64,000 nt of DNA from Asterias rubens (GCF_902459465.1 NC_047067.1:17421680-17485679), one strand, 5' to 3'; positions 44,765 to 57,829 are shown, counted from the first letter of the stretch. The notes: a model not told the origin generated them from the sequence alone. Numbers and translations: made by a program.

Positions 44765-47700
44765 TCATAGCCCAAACCACAACGGCACACCGCCTCGTTC
44801 TCTCAGGAGATTGTCTTTTACTTTCTGCTTAGCTTTGACTTCTTCTATCATGTCCTCTTCATCTTCGTCTGTTTCTTTCTTGAACAAATTATCAGGGAAC
44901 TCGAACGTCTGGTTGTCCGGCTACAAGAAAAATGATGTTGACAATTTATTACCCGAAACATAGATTTAACATTGGTTGATTTAACACAATCCCTCAATAG
45001 AAGGAAGGACTTTGGCTTGAAACCAAAATGAACACAAATAATCCTTGTGGAAGTTTAACACCCAACTCTTTGGGCAAGTTCTGGTCAATTCAAATATTTT
45101 ACTGAGAAAATACTCCTTTCTCAATGTTGTCTACTATCAAAAGCTCTCCGTTGCTCGCTACCAAGTAAGTTTTTATGCTAACAAAGAGTAATTACCAATA
45201 GTGTCCAATGCCTTTAAAGGGTTTGTGTACTTTTTGTAAAACTCAATATACAAACGTGCACAGATTTACACTAACCTTACATACAATATAAAGGCACAAT
45301 TCTGTGGTTAAAAAGGCGCATGAGTTTTTGGGCTTGTTCCATCTCAGACCACAAAAGTCTCAGTCGTAGATCTTGATTTCAGACCTTGAGGCATCAGGGC
45401 CCAATTACATGGCTCTGCTTACCGCCAAAATCTGCGCTTACGATCACGATTCCTTGCTTACGTGCAAGCGCACAATTTTTGCGCTAGCCTTGTAAGCGTA
45501 GAATGCCTAGTAACGTGGAGTATGCACGCGCAAAAGCCAAAATTTGCAGCTAACCTGTGAAATACGCTTGCCAAAAGCACAGAACTACCTGCTTCTGTAA
45601 GCGCCGATTCGGTGCTGAAGGTAAGCAGAGGCATGAAATTGGGCCCAGCTGTGACGTTTACTGAATGTCAATTAACATCAAACTTACCAATGTGACATGT
45701 GCCAACTTGAAGTCATCTTTAGGCTTGAATCTTCTATTCCTGTGGTCACGCTTGAATGCCACATACACTATCTGTGTATTTACCTTGGCCACAGGAACGT
45801 TGTATAATCTGTCCAGGTAGTTCTTCACATCAAACTTTGTCATTCTGATAAAAAATAATAATAAACCACACAAAAAATTACAATCAGTGGTACATTTTCC
45901 ACAAGTCTTCTTACTTTACTAGGCATAATGCTTACATAGAGTTAGTGTTTTAACGAGGATTACCACATTTCATCCTATACCATAATCCCTATGCATGTAC
46001 TACAGAAACATCATATTCCAAAGCCACTGAATCTTACCAATATTATGAAAACATGCATGTTTACCCATATACAGCACCCCCCTGACTTTGTGCATAGTGA
46101 AACCTTGTCTGCAAGGTACAAATAGTTTCCTGAAAGGGTCTGGGTACTTTTTGGAAAACAAAACACAATATCAACAAATTTAAATTAAACAGTTTGAAGA
46201 TAATGATAGTAGAAAGATTACCTTAAAAATATTACTTGCTGTGGTGCTGTAGTTTTTATGAGAAATGAGTTATGGCACGCTTTAAGTTTACATGCTAAAA
46301 TAATTTTCGTTTCACCGAGACAAAACTTATTTTCGTTTCACCGAGACAAAACTGACTTTCGTGACTTGTTTTACTCATATCTCAAAAACTACAGCACCTC
46401 GATAAAGTAATATTTCAAGGGAAGCTTTCTACCATCATTCTTCAAACCGTGTAAGGTTAAAGTAAATCTGTGGACATGGTGTTTTGTGTCCTACAAAAAG
46501 TACCCGACCCTTTAAAGGAACACGTTGCCTTGGATCGGTCGAGTTGGTCTTTGAAAAGCGTTTGTTATAAAATGCATATTGGTAGAAAGATGCTGTAAAA
46601 GTAGAATACAATGATCCACACAAACATGCCTCGAAATTGCACGGTTTTCCTTTTACCTCGTCGACTAACACGGTCGGCCATTTATGGGAGTCGTTAGTTC
46701 GCACAGTAAAAGGAAAACCACGTAATTTCGAGGCAAACTTGTGTGGATCATTGTATTCTACTTTGAAATTATCTTTCCAACCATATGCATTTTATGACAA
46801 ACGGTTACAAACGCTTTTTTATAGACCAACTCGTCCGATCCAAGGCAACATGTTCCTTTAAGCAAGGTCATCTTGCAAATTAGATATGTGTACGGTTAGT
46901 AATTAGTATACAAAGCACTCATAGAGTTAGCGCATGCCTCCTCTAACAAGCTTCTAACTTACTGTACAGGACATTCAAAAGTGACGACATTTGGGGGTCT
47001 TTCCTTGTCAGATTTCACCAGTTTCATATAGAAGTCTGTGAAGAAGACCCGACATTGAGGGTTGCCTTTTACATACAGCGGATATCTGTAAGTGTAAGGG
47101 TAAAAACATTGGAAAATTAAATAAAATATTACGACAGTTATTAGTTAAGTCTCAGTGCAGCTCTTTTCTGTATTTTTTACTGCCAGATTGAGTCAAATCT
47201 CCCAAAGCACAATTTCATGGCTGTCGCATTGTCTCAATCGTTGGGTTGTCTGAACCGTCGCATTGTCTCAACCGTTGGGTGGGTAGTCTCAACCGCTGAG
47301 TTGTCTACACCATTGAGTTGTCCGAACTGTTGAGTAGTGTCAACCGTAGAGTTGATCGAACCATTAAGTTGTCCGAACCGATGAGTTCTCCGAACCGATG
47401 AGTTCTACGAACCGTTGTTCTCCGAACCGTTGAGTTGTCTGAACTGTCGAGTTGTCTCAACCAGCGAGTTGTACGAACCGTCGAATCTTCTGAACGATTG
47501 AGTTGTCCGAACCGATGAGTTGACCAAGTGATAACTCCGGCAAAATAATGCATGGCCCTCTTCAGATAGACCAGAATTGGTAACTTTGTGTATTTTGGGA
47601 CAATTTGCGAGAATTGCTATGCATGTATGCTGGCATTACGAACGTTGGATCCTATCCCAGATTTCAGAGCTAGTTCCTATTTGGGCTTGTAAATGTAAAC

Positions 47701-48151
47701 GGGTCCATGGACTACTTCAACGAGAGGGACTATATTGTCCTAGATTTGATTGGCACTATCATTTAGTTACTGTACACTTGCAGGAATCCCAGAAGTGGAA
47801 CCACACACAGGGAAAAGAACATAATATTACAATACAATCATCGTATGACCCGAGTTAAGTTTTCGTGCTACATTAATGTGCAACTGCACACTATAAAGCG
47901 TACACAAAAAATATTACATTTATTTATTTGTTATTGTTAAAAAGAAAAATTAATAAATATTTATTAAATTATTATTTATTTACTGCCTGCTGATTTTAAA
48001 CCTTGATTTTATTAGCATGTTTTAGGCGTAGGGTGTTAATTGTGATCTACATATCACATTCAAGTCTTGTATTGTCTTAGTTATATTGTCTTGTTTACAC
48101 ATTTCTCATCTTGGAGTTATAAAAGCGAACCTACCTTACAAATCGAGACAT
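44765..48151 (-). CDS. MRPL23: Mitochondrial ribosomal protein L23 (uL23m), four exons
   Basis: Exons on the minus strand are 48151-48135, 47085-46963, 45844-45688 and 44920-44765. They have GT/AG borders and matching phases and encode 150 aa plus TGA (human 153). uL23m is a component of the mitochondrial large ribosomal subunit near the polypeptide exit tunnel, made in the cytosol and imported. Family matches are YPLYVKGNPQCRVFFTDF, VTFECPVQMTKFDVKNYLDR, LYNVPVAKVNTQ, KRDHRNRRFKPKDDFKLA and the diagnostic C-terminus RERGGVPLWFGL. The first exon encodes only MSRFV plus a split codon, which is usual for this gene. There is no obvious cleavable presequence. Confidence 0.95.
45110..45217. mobile_element. 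MITE-A copy 8, truncated
   Basis: Only the right half remains (CTACTATCAAAAGCTCTCCG to GTGTCCAATGCCTTTAAA), in MRPL23 intron 3. Confidence 0.7.
45397..45646. mobile_element. MITE-D copy 2 (MRPL23 intron 3)
   Basis: GGGCCCAATTACATGGCTCT to GCATGAAATTGGGCCC, with CTGCTTACCGCC and GGTAAGCAGAG just inside the ends. Same body as 1745-1976. Confidence 0.85.
46133..46515. mobile_element. MITE-F (AAGGGTCTGGGTACTTTTTG ends)
   Basis: Left TGAAAGGGTCTGGGTACTTT and right AAAAAGTACCCGACCCTTTAA are inverted repeats. A 28-base internal duplication (TTTTCGTTTCACCGAGACAA) is at 46307-46352. The right TTAA is shared with the next MITE. Confidence 0.8.
46512..46861. mobile_element. MITE-B copy 1 (GGAACACGTTGCC palindrome)
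   Basis: TTAAAGGAACACGTTGCCTT pairs with AAGGCAACATGTTCCTTTAA across nearly its whole length. The centre pairs CGTGGTTTTCC-like and GACTAACACGGTCGGCCATT arms. It lies in MRPL23 intron 2. Confidence 0.9.
47086..48134. other. MRPL23 intron 1
   Basis: Contains the 17-bp minisatellite at 47220-47527. Otherwise AT-rich DNA with no gene. Confidence 0.6.
47220..47527. repeat. Minisatellite, unit about 17 bp
   Basis: About 18 diverged units of the type GTTGTCCGAACCGTTGA, for example GAACCGATGAGTTCTCC repeated at 47378-47411. No spacers, so not CRISPR-like. Confidence 0.9.
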
Positions 48152-48709
48152 ACTTGTTCGTATTCTCTCCACACAAATTCCAGTAAAAAACACATGTACT
48201 GGCTGCTCTCTGTGGGGGAAGACGAACTAGACATACACAGCGCCCTCTACCTTTAAAGTTGAGATACAAGCTTATTTTTTTTTTTGACGGCTGATTTATT
48301 TTTCCATAAAACCCCCCAGATATTTTTGGCATTTCAGATCATAGGTTAGATTTGTCAGATTCAATGTGCATTATTTTGCGCATAAATGATGCCATTATTC
48401 TGCATTTTTGTCCTTTATGAACAAAATGTCAGAACAGTCAGACTATTGTTTATTCAGATAAAACATGAAACAGTCATGTACAAATTCTACATTTATTTTT
48501 TGGTGATACTTCTAGGAGGGCCAGGGGGCGCCCTTCCGTAAAACCACGACTAACACCGAAACAACTACTAATTCTGCAACGCCTATTAAACGTGCGAGTA
48601 AAAATTGTTACTGCCGATTAAAAATAAAACACATTTCATTCACTGCCCACCGCCCGAATGATGAAAAGTTATTCTATATTTAAAACTAAATGGAAGTGAA
48701 CAGTTTAGT
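48152..48709. promoter_or_regulatory. Probable bidirectional promoter region
   Basis: Separates the MRPL23 start codon (minus) from the putative non-coding exon on the + strand. No TATA box was seen. Head-to-head spacing of about 560 bp is inferred from the two gene calls. Confidence 0.4.
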
Positions 48710-48981
48710 TAAACACATTTGAGGCAGAGCTTGTTGAAAGCCGACGACCGACCGGAGCAGTTTGTGTTCTTTAAATACTTTATTTTGGCGCAGTTCTGAG
48801 TTTGCTTGTAATTACTAATGTGTTCGTAGGAACGCTCCCGTTCACACAGTCACAGAAGCAAGCAGCATCGGCTCATCTCAGTCGGACTTGTTTGTTTTGC
48901 TCAGTTGTAAAAAATTGTATGGCAGACTGCATACAGTGACACCGAAGAGAGAGAGTTTGCAGCCGTTTTCAAGTTGACTCA
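48710..48981 (+). other. Putative non-coding first exon of a + strand gene
   Basis: A less AT-rich stretch (AAGCCGACGACCGACCGGAG, then GCAAGCAGCATCGGCTCATC) ends at a strong donor TTGACTCAG/GTATGT. The only ATG near the end (GTATGGCAGACTGC) meets a stop six codons later, so the segment looks untranslated. The 5' border is a guess and the gene it belongs to was not found in the window. Confidence 0.4.
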
Positions 48982-49525
48982 GGTATGTTTCCCATCTTTC
49001 TTGTTCATACTTTTACTTTAGAATTAGCAAGGAAAGTCTTGTAAACACAATACAAAGTAAAGTGTTTTTGATTTCATTAAAATTAATTATTGAAATTGAA
49101 AGTCGTTAGCCGACTCTAAAAATTAAAGTTCAAGCACAGTACATCATCAATCATTACAAATTGTTACATTTTTGTCGCAATCTGATACTTATTATACTTA
49201 TCTTGTGTTTAATAAATTTGTATTGTACCAAGAGACCATCTGTAACACTGCCATCATTTGTTTTGTGAGGGTTACAAAGTAACAAACACGAGACAGTCAC
49301 AGTCACACACAGTGGACAAATTCCTAAAAAAAGTACATATTTTTTATTATTTTTGGTTCATTTACCAAAGTGTGATCCCATGTTATGGCAGTTGTGTCAT
49401 CCATCGGACTGACTGCCAACAAAAGCGGAGATATTGGGGTACATTCAACATTTCCAATATTGACCCCTTGCACACGCGTCACACGTGGCGACTGATGCCA
49501 TGCTCACCATAGTTGGTGGGCTTAT

Positions 49526-49597
49526 GAGTCAACTCAGTTTCAAGTCAACTCGGTCCCAAGTCAACTCGGTCCCTCGGTCCCAAGTCAACTCGGTCCG
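49526..49597. repeat. 16-bp minisatellite, array 1
   Basis: About four units of CAAGTCAACTCGGTCC. It is the reverse complement of the array at 50192-50289. Confidence 0.9.
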
Positions 49598-50191
49598 TAT
49601 GGTTGACGGGAAGTAATTGTATGGTTTCTTTTAATTGGAAAACAAATATGTCTTTTGACTTTGTACATGAAACGGGATGTGTGCATAGATGTTCAGGTAT
49701 AATAATATTTGATTCCTTCAATAGCGACCCATTTGTTTCTATATTCAACATTGAAAATTACCGATTGAAAATTACCGATTGTGTTGGCCAATAAATTTCA
49801 ATACAAAAAAATGTCTTCAAATGTCTCTTTGCTTTTAACCAGAGTATTGTTTTCTGTATGGCTCTCAACCATTCATTAATTGATAAACATTAATAATTGA
49901 ATCCTCTTTAATTTCTTTTCCAGTAACTTACATTAAAAATTAAATTGTATAAAAACAGTACAAATACATATTATTAAAAAATAAAGAAAGGAAATTAATG
50001 TTTGGTTAAATTATGAAGAAATCTTTCAAACCAACTTACAAAGAAAAATACAGAGTTTCAAAAATCAACTAATTAAAAAACTAAAACTATGAGGGAAATT
50101 AATGTTTGGTCGATAATAAAAAACAAACATAATATTGTTCAAATAACTTTGGTTGCGGTCCCCCGCCTTCGGGCCTGTGCAAGCTTCCTGT

Positions 50192-50289
50192 CTTGGGACC
50201 GAGTTGACTTGGGACCGAGTTGACTTGGGACCGTGTTGACTTGGGACCGAGTTGACTTGGGACCGAGTTGGCTTGGGATCGAGTTGACC
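50192..50289. repeat. 16-bp minisatellite, array 2 (inverted)
   Basis: Six units of CTTGGGACCGAGTTGA with small changes. Together with array 1 it brackets about 600 bp as inverted terminal-like blocks. Confidence 0.9.
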
Positions 50290-50715
50290 GGTACCCGTTG
50301 GTATTAACGCTACGTCGCCTAAAATGTGCACTTCACTGCATAACGCACAGCATACCATAGAGTTATAAAAACCCACAGTGAAATTGTCCACTTATGATTA
50401 TGGCCCATTCAAGTTTTTCTCTGCTGATGACGTCAGGTGAATTGGGTCAATATACAACCTCCAGGAACATACAATGTACTATGTATTTAGATGGGTTGTC
50501 TACCAACTGGGATTACTAGTATTTAAGTCGCTTACGGTCTCAGAATTTGAGTCTGATATGGCCATGACACGCCATGCATGGTGTTTCTGAACGGTTATAT
50601 TTGTTACTTAGTTTAGATATTCTGAAAAAGGGTTAAGTTGTCAGTTTGTGTAATTACTATAGGGAATCAGAGTGTGGTGAAGAGGTTTTCAACTAGTGGT
50701 TTAATCCCAATGAGG

Positions 50716-50771
50716 CCTGGTTCTTGATAATTTTACCGAGACGAAGTCGAGGTAAATTATCAAGAACCAGG
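50716..50771. repeat. Hairpin
   Basis: CCTGGTTCTTGATAATTTTA faces TAAATTATCAAGAACCAGG, with a GAGACGAAGTCGA loop. Confidence 0.9.
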
Positions 50772-52546
50772 AAAAAGAACACTGAACAACAACAATGGTT
50801 AAAATGCAATAACAACAAAGGCGTTTAGATCCAGAATGATACAACAACTCATCGTTCAAGCTGGCCAATCGCAGCGGGAACAAGCGAGCTGCCATACCCC
50901 GGGTTCTGATGGCTCTTTGAAAAAAACCCTGATTGCTTCTTAGGCTTTAATTGGAATTTCAAGTGAAGTTGATGAGAGCTGTCGAAACTAACTACTTTAC
51001 ATTTGATTTTATACAATGAACATGTCCCATTATATGGTCCACTAAACATGTACCATTTAATAGAAAGGGAATTGGGCTCACCAGATCAATTATACATTAT
51101 TTAATTACATTCAGAAAAAAACACAGGAAACGCCTATTAAATCAAAACTTGTGTTTCTGAAAATCAAGCATTTTGTCGCTTTCAAAATTGTGTACCGGTA
51201 GTGGTCCTTTTTCACTTTTAACTAAGCTCTCCAGCCACCACTGTCTCCAGCTCAAACAAAGTTAGTTCAACACCCAAACCCTCAGACTCTTGTCTAATAA
51301 TAAATGATTTGAATACATGTGTGTACTAATCAAAACCTTGTACCACACACTTCAAAAGGTCTTTAAAATGTGGGAAACCCCTCAACACCAGGACATTTGC
51401 ATCATATACCCACTTCAATTTGAACCATGATGTGTACAATTTGATAACTATTATTATCATGCGGCCAGCGTTATCGTAATTGTGTGCGGAATTGTAATAC
51501 TGTATGATTGATAACAAGGGAATTGTTGACACTTTTGCATACGTCAGCGGCAACGGCAATGGCAGCTTGATATTCCAAGTAAAGTTGCTTGTCATAGTCA
51601 TTGATCAGTAAGGATTTTCAAAGAAACTAGGGCTCTCATATTCACTGTATAATTTTTGCTTTTTAAAACACATGCATGTATTACATGACATCCGGTTGAG
51701 AAGTGCGGCATCAGCAGGCAGATAACACATTGTTCATTTGTACTGTCTGCAACACAGTAGGTGTACTTAGAATACTTTGTAAATTGTTATCTGAAATTGA
51801 CATACATTTTGTACAATCTACATCTAGCTGTGTTGACAATGACATCATAGATTCCGGGTGTGAATATGAAACTGGACAAATTGGAATGTGATAATTTAAA
51901 TACACGTATGTAGGGTTCAAAAATCCAGAATATATTTTACAGTACGTAGGTAAAACGGCTCTGTTTGCAGATCGTTGCATTCTGTCTGGGGTCCATAATA
52001 CGTGTACACTACACCTAAACATTTTCAAGTGAACAGATGAGTTAAGACATCATAGTCATTTTAACCCAATTGTCATACGTACCTCAGTAAGTATCCAGCA
52101 CTGTTGTTGCAAAGGGTAAGTTGGAACAATTCAAATTGCCTGTGCACTAATTTTTGTCTTCACTAATTAACACGTTGCTGTTTTTTTGTCATTTTTTGAC
52201 ACTGATATAACAGGCATAATATTCTTTTTAATCCGATTCTTTGTCCGATTTCTTTTATTTTTAAAAACATTACATGTGTAAAAACCTCTATATTAGTGAT
52301 TGAACAATAAGAATATGATACTTTGTAATTTGAGAGCGTCATGCTATGCTCTCATATAATGTGTGTGCTGAATATTCAATACGGTTCAGTACAAGTATAG
52401 TAGGCCTAACCCTCTCGCATTACCAAATTGTTTTTACAAAAACAACTGCATTGATCGCATTGCTTGACTACGCAAGCATGTAGAACATTTTCTTACACAA
52501 TAACATGTATGGATTTGCAGGGTGGCAAACTTTATAAACTTCTACA

Positions 52547-52927
52547 TTAAAGGAACACGTTGCCTCGGATCGGTCGAGTTGGTCTTTGAAAAGCGTTTGT
52601 AACCGTTTGTTATAAAATGCATGGGTAGAAAGATGTTGTAAAAGTAGAATACAATGATCCGCACAAACATGCCTCTAAATTGCCTGGTTTTCCTTTTACC
52701 TTGTCAACTAACACGGTCGGCCATTTATGGGAGTCAAATTTTTCCATAAATGGCCGACCGTGTTAGTTCGCACAGTTAAAGGAAAACCACGAAATTTTGA
52801 GGCAAATTTGTGTGGATCATTGTATTCTACTTTTTAAACATCTTTCCAATCGTGCATTTTATAAAAAACGGTTGCAAACGCTTTTTATAAACCAACTCGT
52901 CTGATCCAAGGCAACGTGTTCCTTTAA
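52547..52927. mobile_element. MITE-B copy 2
   Basis: TTAAAGGAACACGTTGCCTC to AAGGCAACGTGTTCCTTTAA. The centre GGCCATTTATGGGAGTC... pairs with CCATAAATGGCCGACC, giving an almost fully palindromic 381-bp element. Confidence 0.92.
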
Positions 52928-55900
52928 TTGTACGATCCTGGGTCGTTGTAATCTTTTGTGTACACGTACACCAAGTATTTGGGATAAATGATTTGGGTTA
53001 TTTGGATCTTTCCACTGTCCATTTCCAAAGGATTGTGACGACATATTTTACTTTGGAAAGATTCTCTTCCCATCACTTTATTAAGGAAGCTGAACTTGAA
53101 CAATGTGCAGCTTAAAAAAAAGAATTCATAATAATAATGCCTATAGATGATGTTTTTAAAATTTGGTTTCACTTGTCTAGAACATGGTCTAACTAATTTG
53201 TGTCAAAAGTGGAATGCACTCATAACATTCCATGTTCAATTTTCGAGTGCTTTATGTACACGTACACAAAAGCCTATCCCTTGCACTTATAAGCACAATG
53301 TATACAAATGAAATTCAAATGCCATTAAATTGTTATAATAAATGAAGGTGGATGGGGAAAAGACAATTTTGTACTGTCCACTAAACAAACCAAATTATGC
53401 ACTCGAAACTGGTATAACCACAGCATACATGTACTACATTTGTGTGTAAGTTATACAGTCTTGTCCATCGGTACCCAGCCTGTCCTAGAAACATGAAATG
53501 ACATTTGCGGCCAATGTAATTGCATGATAATGAAAATGGGATGTGCGTATGTTGAAGAGTAGCATTCTTTGTAAATTGGCAATCTGACCCCTGAAGAAAT
53601 CTAATGATAATGCCTGCAGTGACACTGTTCTGTATCATCAGCGGCCTGAAATGTTTGTGAATGATGAAGACAGAAATGTGCACTTACATGTATTTGTTTT
53701 TCTTGCCTGCTGTATTTTTCAGTTTTGTTTGTGCTAGGGTTGCACCAGGCTGTGGTGTTAACTTTCTGTACAAGGCAAAACATTGTCCCTTTTCACAAAT
53801 TTTAATGACATTGCAACATTAGTTAACATGATTACCGTTTTATGCCCAAGTGTTTTTAAAGAGTTTAAAGTTACAAAACAGGTAGGCCTACAGTTTTTGT
53901 TTACATGTTCATAATGTAGTAAAAGAAACCTTGTAGGCAAAGTGCACAATAATTTATGTGCGGTACCGTGCAGTTCACATCATAAAGGGGAAGATTCAAG
54001 TTCAACATCAGTGTTTTGTAATCAGAGCTCATTATTAAATGACAATTTGTCAGTTTCCAAGAAGATATTATCATGTGTTCGCGAGGAAACCTGCTTAATG
54101 CATTATTTTGACTACAGTTGAAATGTGGACCTACGTGCAGTACACTTTTCCTTGCATACTTACTCAACATAATTAAAAGGTTTTTATCAGACTCTTAACC
54201 TTTGAACACAATGTGACATGACCTTGACTCGTTTGCACAAACAAATGGGCGGAGAATGATTAGTAGAGGCGGCTGTATCCAAAGGACTCCTAGATACATG
54301 TATGTCATGGTATTAAATTTTGGAGCATCGTAGCAGTACATAATGGCAAAGTACCAGATGACATGCGATCCACTTCCACCAATCAAATGAAAGGTTCTGC
54401 ATTAGCGATCGTATTCTGTATGAAGCTATGAGGCCTTGTTCGAAACATTAAAAAAATGTTCATACAAGAGGGCACGTTAACAAATATAAAGGATATTGCA
54501 GCAGGTACCAATAATACCAGGGGCATGGTGGCAAGGGTAAGATCATGGGAAAGCACCAAGGTATTGGATGTGTGCTTCAATTTTACAAGGGCAAGGGCAA
54601 GGGCAACAAAGGCATTGAGTGACCAGGGGGCATAGAGGCAATTGCCTTATATTGCCTCCGTGAAGCATCACGCTTGGGCATCATCATCCTTTGTCTCAGT
54701 GAAGTTTCAAGGCTTAAATATTGAACACTGACTTTTGGAGATAATTTTGCAATTTGTTACAGCACTGAGGCTCCAAGTGTCTGGTCTACACAGGGAATTT
54801 AACAAAGTTCCTGCCCGTCTGCCCCCCCCCCTTCAATCTGTAATAAAGTTGAATGTGTGCATTGCTTTCATGCATGTGATGCATTTCAGTATAATTTGAA
54901 ACATTCTGCTGATATATTTGTACCGAATCCAGACAGTATGTCTCCGTGCCTGTCTTGTCTGATCTGGGCGGCAGTGGTAATGAGATTGCGGATACTCTTG
55001 CAGCAATTGAGAAATGGAGTATAATGGATGGTTTTAATCATGGGCTATAGGACAGGGGTGAGCACTAATGGTGTCTGGAGTTAACATAAATCAAATTTTA
55101 AAGTCGACTTTGATCACACACAAAAAAGAAGAAAAAAAGAGCATGCATTGCATGTACCGCGGTTGGTTATTGGGGCGTGATACATTATTGCATCAAGAGA
55201 CAGTCAAGTTCTTGTTGGGCCCTGGGATGGGTGGAGATGTACATTATGACCTGTTTGTGGATATTGTTTGTTTATTGAATTGATGTCATCCTTTGCTGTA
55301 TTGAATTGCTGTTTGGGGAATGGGGGCTTTTGGTGTGACATCTTTTAATTTGAATGGGTAGCATTTCAATAAAAAAAGAAGAGTTTTGTCAAGCTGGTTC
55401 CCCATGCACATGAGGATTCTTTTTGCCAAAGAACAATCAGCGAGACAAACTTACAGATCCTGTAGTTTTAAGTAATAAATATGGATTTAGGTCTTGTAGA
55501 TTTAGACATGGGAATGTTGGATAGACATATATAAATGGTGAGAAATGGTCCCTGTGAGGAATATTTCCAGGCAAAACCAGGACAACTCAAGAAACTACAG
55601 AAACATATCTTTAAGGTAGTGTTTGTAACAGGGACAGATGGACTTGAAACAAAAATTCATACTTTCTTAAAAACCTCAAGTTTTTCTTTGTTTTGACCGA
55701 TAATCAGAAAAAGGGGCAATTGGTCTAACCTAATTTACTTTTATGAAAACTCAATTTCTAGTCAATCCCAATACAATTTCTTTTGGGAGATAAATAAAGT
55801 TTTCTCGTGTCATGAGGCAGCATACATGAGTCATTGAAATGTCACTCATACATGTTGGAAATTTATTGGAAGCTGCACAGCAGGAAAATAAAAAACAGAA

Positions 55901-55984
55901 GAGTAATTTCTGAATCGGTATAATTCATCAAATGATTTTTGGCATAGGTTTAAGGCTGCCTGATGTCTTTTATTTCAAAGAGAG

Positions 55985-56232
55985 AATAGTGGAAAAAAAA
56001 AACCTTGTCGCAAAAGTTGTGTGCTTTCAGATGCTTTATTTCGAGACCTTACAAATTCTGAGGTCTCAAAATCAAATTCAAATGTTATAGTGAGAAATTC
56101 CTTCTTTCTCAAAATATAAGTTACTTAAGAGGGAGCCGTTTCTCATGAATGTTTATACTATCAACAACTATCAACAGCTGTCCATTGACCATTAACAAGT
56201 AAGTTTTTATTCTCGTGTCCAGTGATTTTAAC
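55985..56232. mobile_element. MITE-A copy 9, partial
   Basis: Retains AGTTGTGTGCTTTCAGATGC, GAGGGAGCCGTTTCTCA and a degraded right end (CGTGTCCAGTGATTTTAA); the left end is lost. Confidence 0.75.
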
Positions 56233-57445
56233 TGCTGATGAAAAAATAGCATTGCCCCTTCAGGTACATGGGGTTGAAGGACACAATAGAATTCACAGAG
56301 TACATGTTTGTGTCACAATGCCAGAATGTTATATTAGGGTGTCACTGTCAGAACATCTCTCCCTGCTGAAATGAAAGTCAGACCATCTTCAGGGTCAGAC
56401 CAGACAGTCACACCGGTCATACCCTGCAGGGGGCCCCATGTACTCTGTAATTTGCGACTTAATAATCAATAGAATATTCTAAATTTAGCCTCCCACGTAC
56501 CATTTGCATTTTGCCAAGTGCAGTGGGATGGGGGTCAACAACTGGAAGAGTCCAGTTTAAGTTTCGGATCATATTTCTGTTATTTGCTTTTTTATCAAAA
56601 TTTGATCTGAAGGCATGACATTAAAGATTGCAATCGAAGATTGATTTTGAAGAGCAGCTGGAAACTAGATAGCCTGTAAATGATGAAAACAATACTGAAG
56701 ACAGAGATTATACCGTATTATAAAGATAAGACCCAGAAAAGCCAGAATGTTCATTTTGGAAGGAATTGCATTTTGCTTCCTTTAAATCTAACTCCCTTGA
56801 GTAATTTACTTGACCAACGTTCAGGTCCAACCCTGATTTATGAAATTAGGAACATGATCTAATGCACACTTGAATGGAACATCCATATGAAAATCTTGAA
56901 GTCTACAGGGTAGACGGAAACTTTTGAAGGCCAAGACCTGTTAGTTGATTTCACAAATTGAGTAAATATTGGTAAGCTGTCATTAACATTCTTTGTTGCT
57001 AAGACGAGTGTGATGTCATAACACAAATCACTATGGCGATATTGACAACCCATCTTAAAGATGAATCTAAGTGTTTGTGAAAATCCAGCGCAGGTCAATC
57101 GAGGCCATGACCTCCAAGCCTTTTTTTACCATGCGTGACAAAGTTTTTAATCAGTTCATTGAAATGATTTGACAAGTCATAGTAACTTACAAATTCTCTG
57201 AAACTCTGCATGTTGCAGTGACTCCTACCTAGATGCAGATAATTTCACTCTGTATTTGGTCATACATGTACCTAATTTGAATGATGCTGAGTTTGAGGTT
57301 AATATCCCATCGTTACATGAACAAAGATGAAGTGCTTTTTCTTTAAAGGGAAAATTATTGGTTTCAGGTGGGTCCCCATCCTGTTGTTTTCAATAGGCAC
57401 ACTGTGGCTGTGATGCTTCTAAACTAGCCTGTTCTTACCAATTAT

Positions 57446-57829
57446 TTAAAGGCAGTGGACACTATTGGTAATTACTCAAAGTAATTATTGGCATAAAATC
57501 TTTCTTGGTGACGAGTAATAGGGAGAGGTTGATGGTATAAAACATTGTGAGAAACGGCTCCCTCTGAAGTGCCATCGTTTTTGAGAAAGAAGTAATTTTC
57601 CACGAATTTGATTTCGAGACCTCAGATTTAGAACTTGAGGTCTCGAAATCAACCATCTAAACGCACACAATTTCGTGTGACAAGGGTTATTTTTCTTTCA
57701 TTATTATCTCGTAACTTTGATAACCAAATGAGCTCAAATTTTCACAGGTTTGTTATTTTATGCATATTGAGATACACCAACTGTGAAGGCTAGTCTTTGA
57801 CAATTACCAATAGTGTCCACTGCCTTTAA
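57446..57829. mobile_element. MITE-A copy 10, best preserved
   Basis: TTAAAGGCAGTGGACACTAT to ATAGTGTCCACTGCCTTTAA, exact inverted ends of about 28 bp and TTAA on both sides. It is a good reference copy for the family (384 bp). Confidence 0.95.

Noticed and set aside
47220-47527. CRISPR-like array
   Set aside because: Units are contiguous and diverged with no unique spacers; the context is a eukaryotic intron.
48915-48940. ATG in the putative first exon as a start codon
   Set aside because: A stop follows six codons later and no homology is visible.
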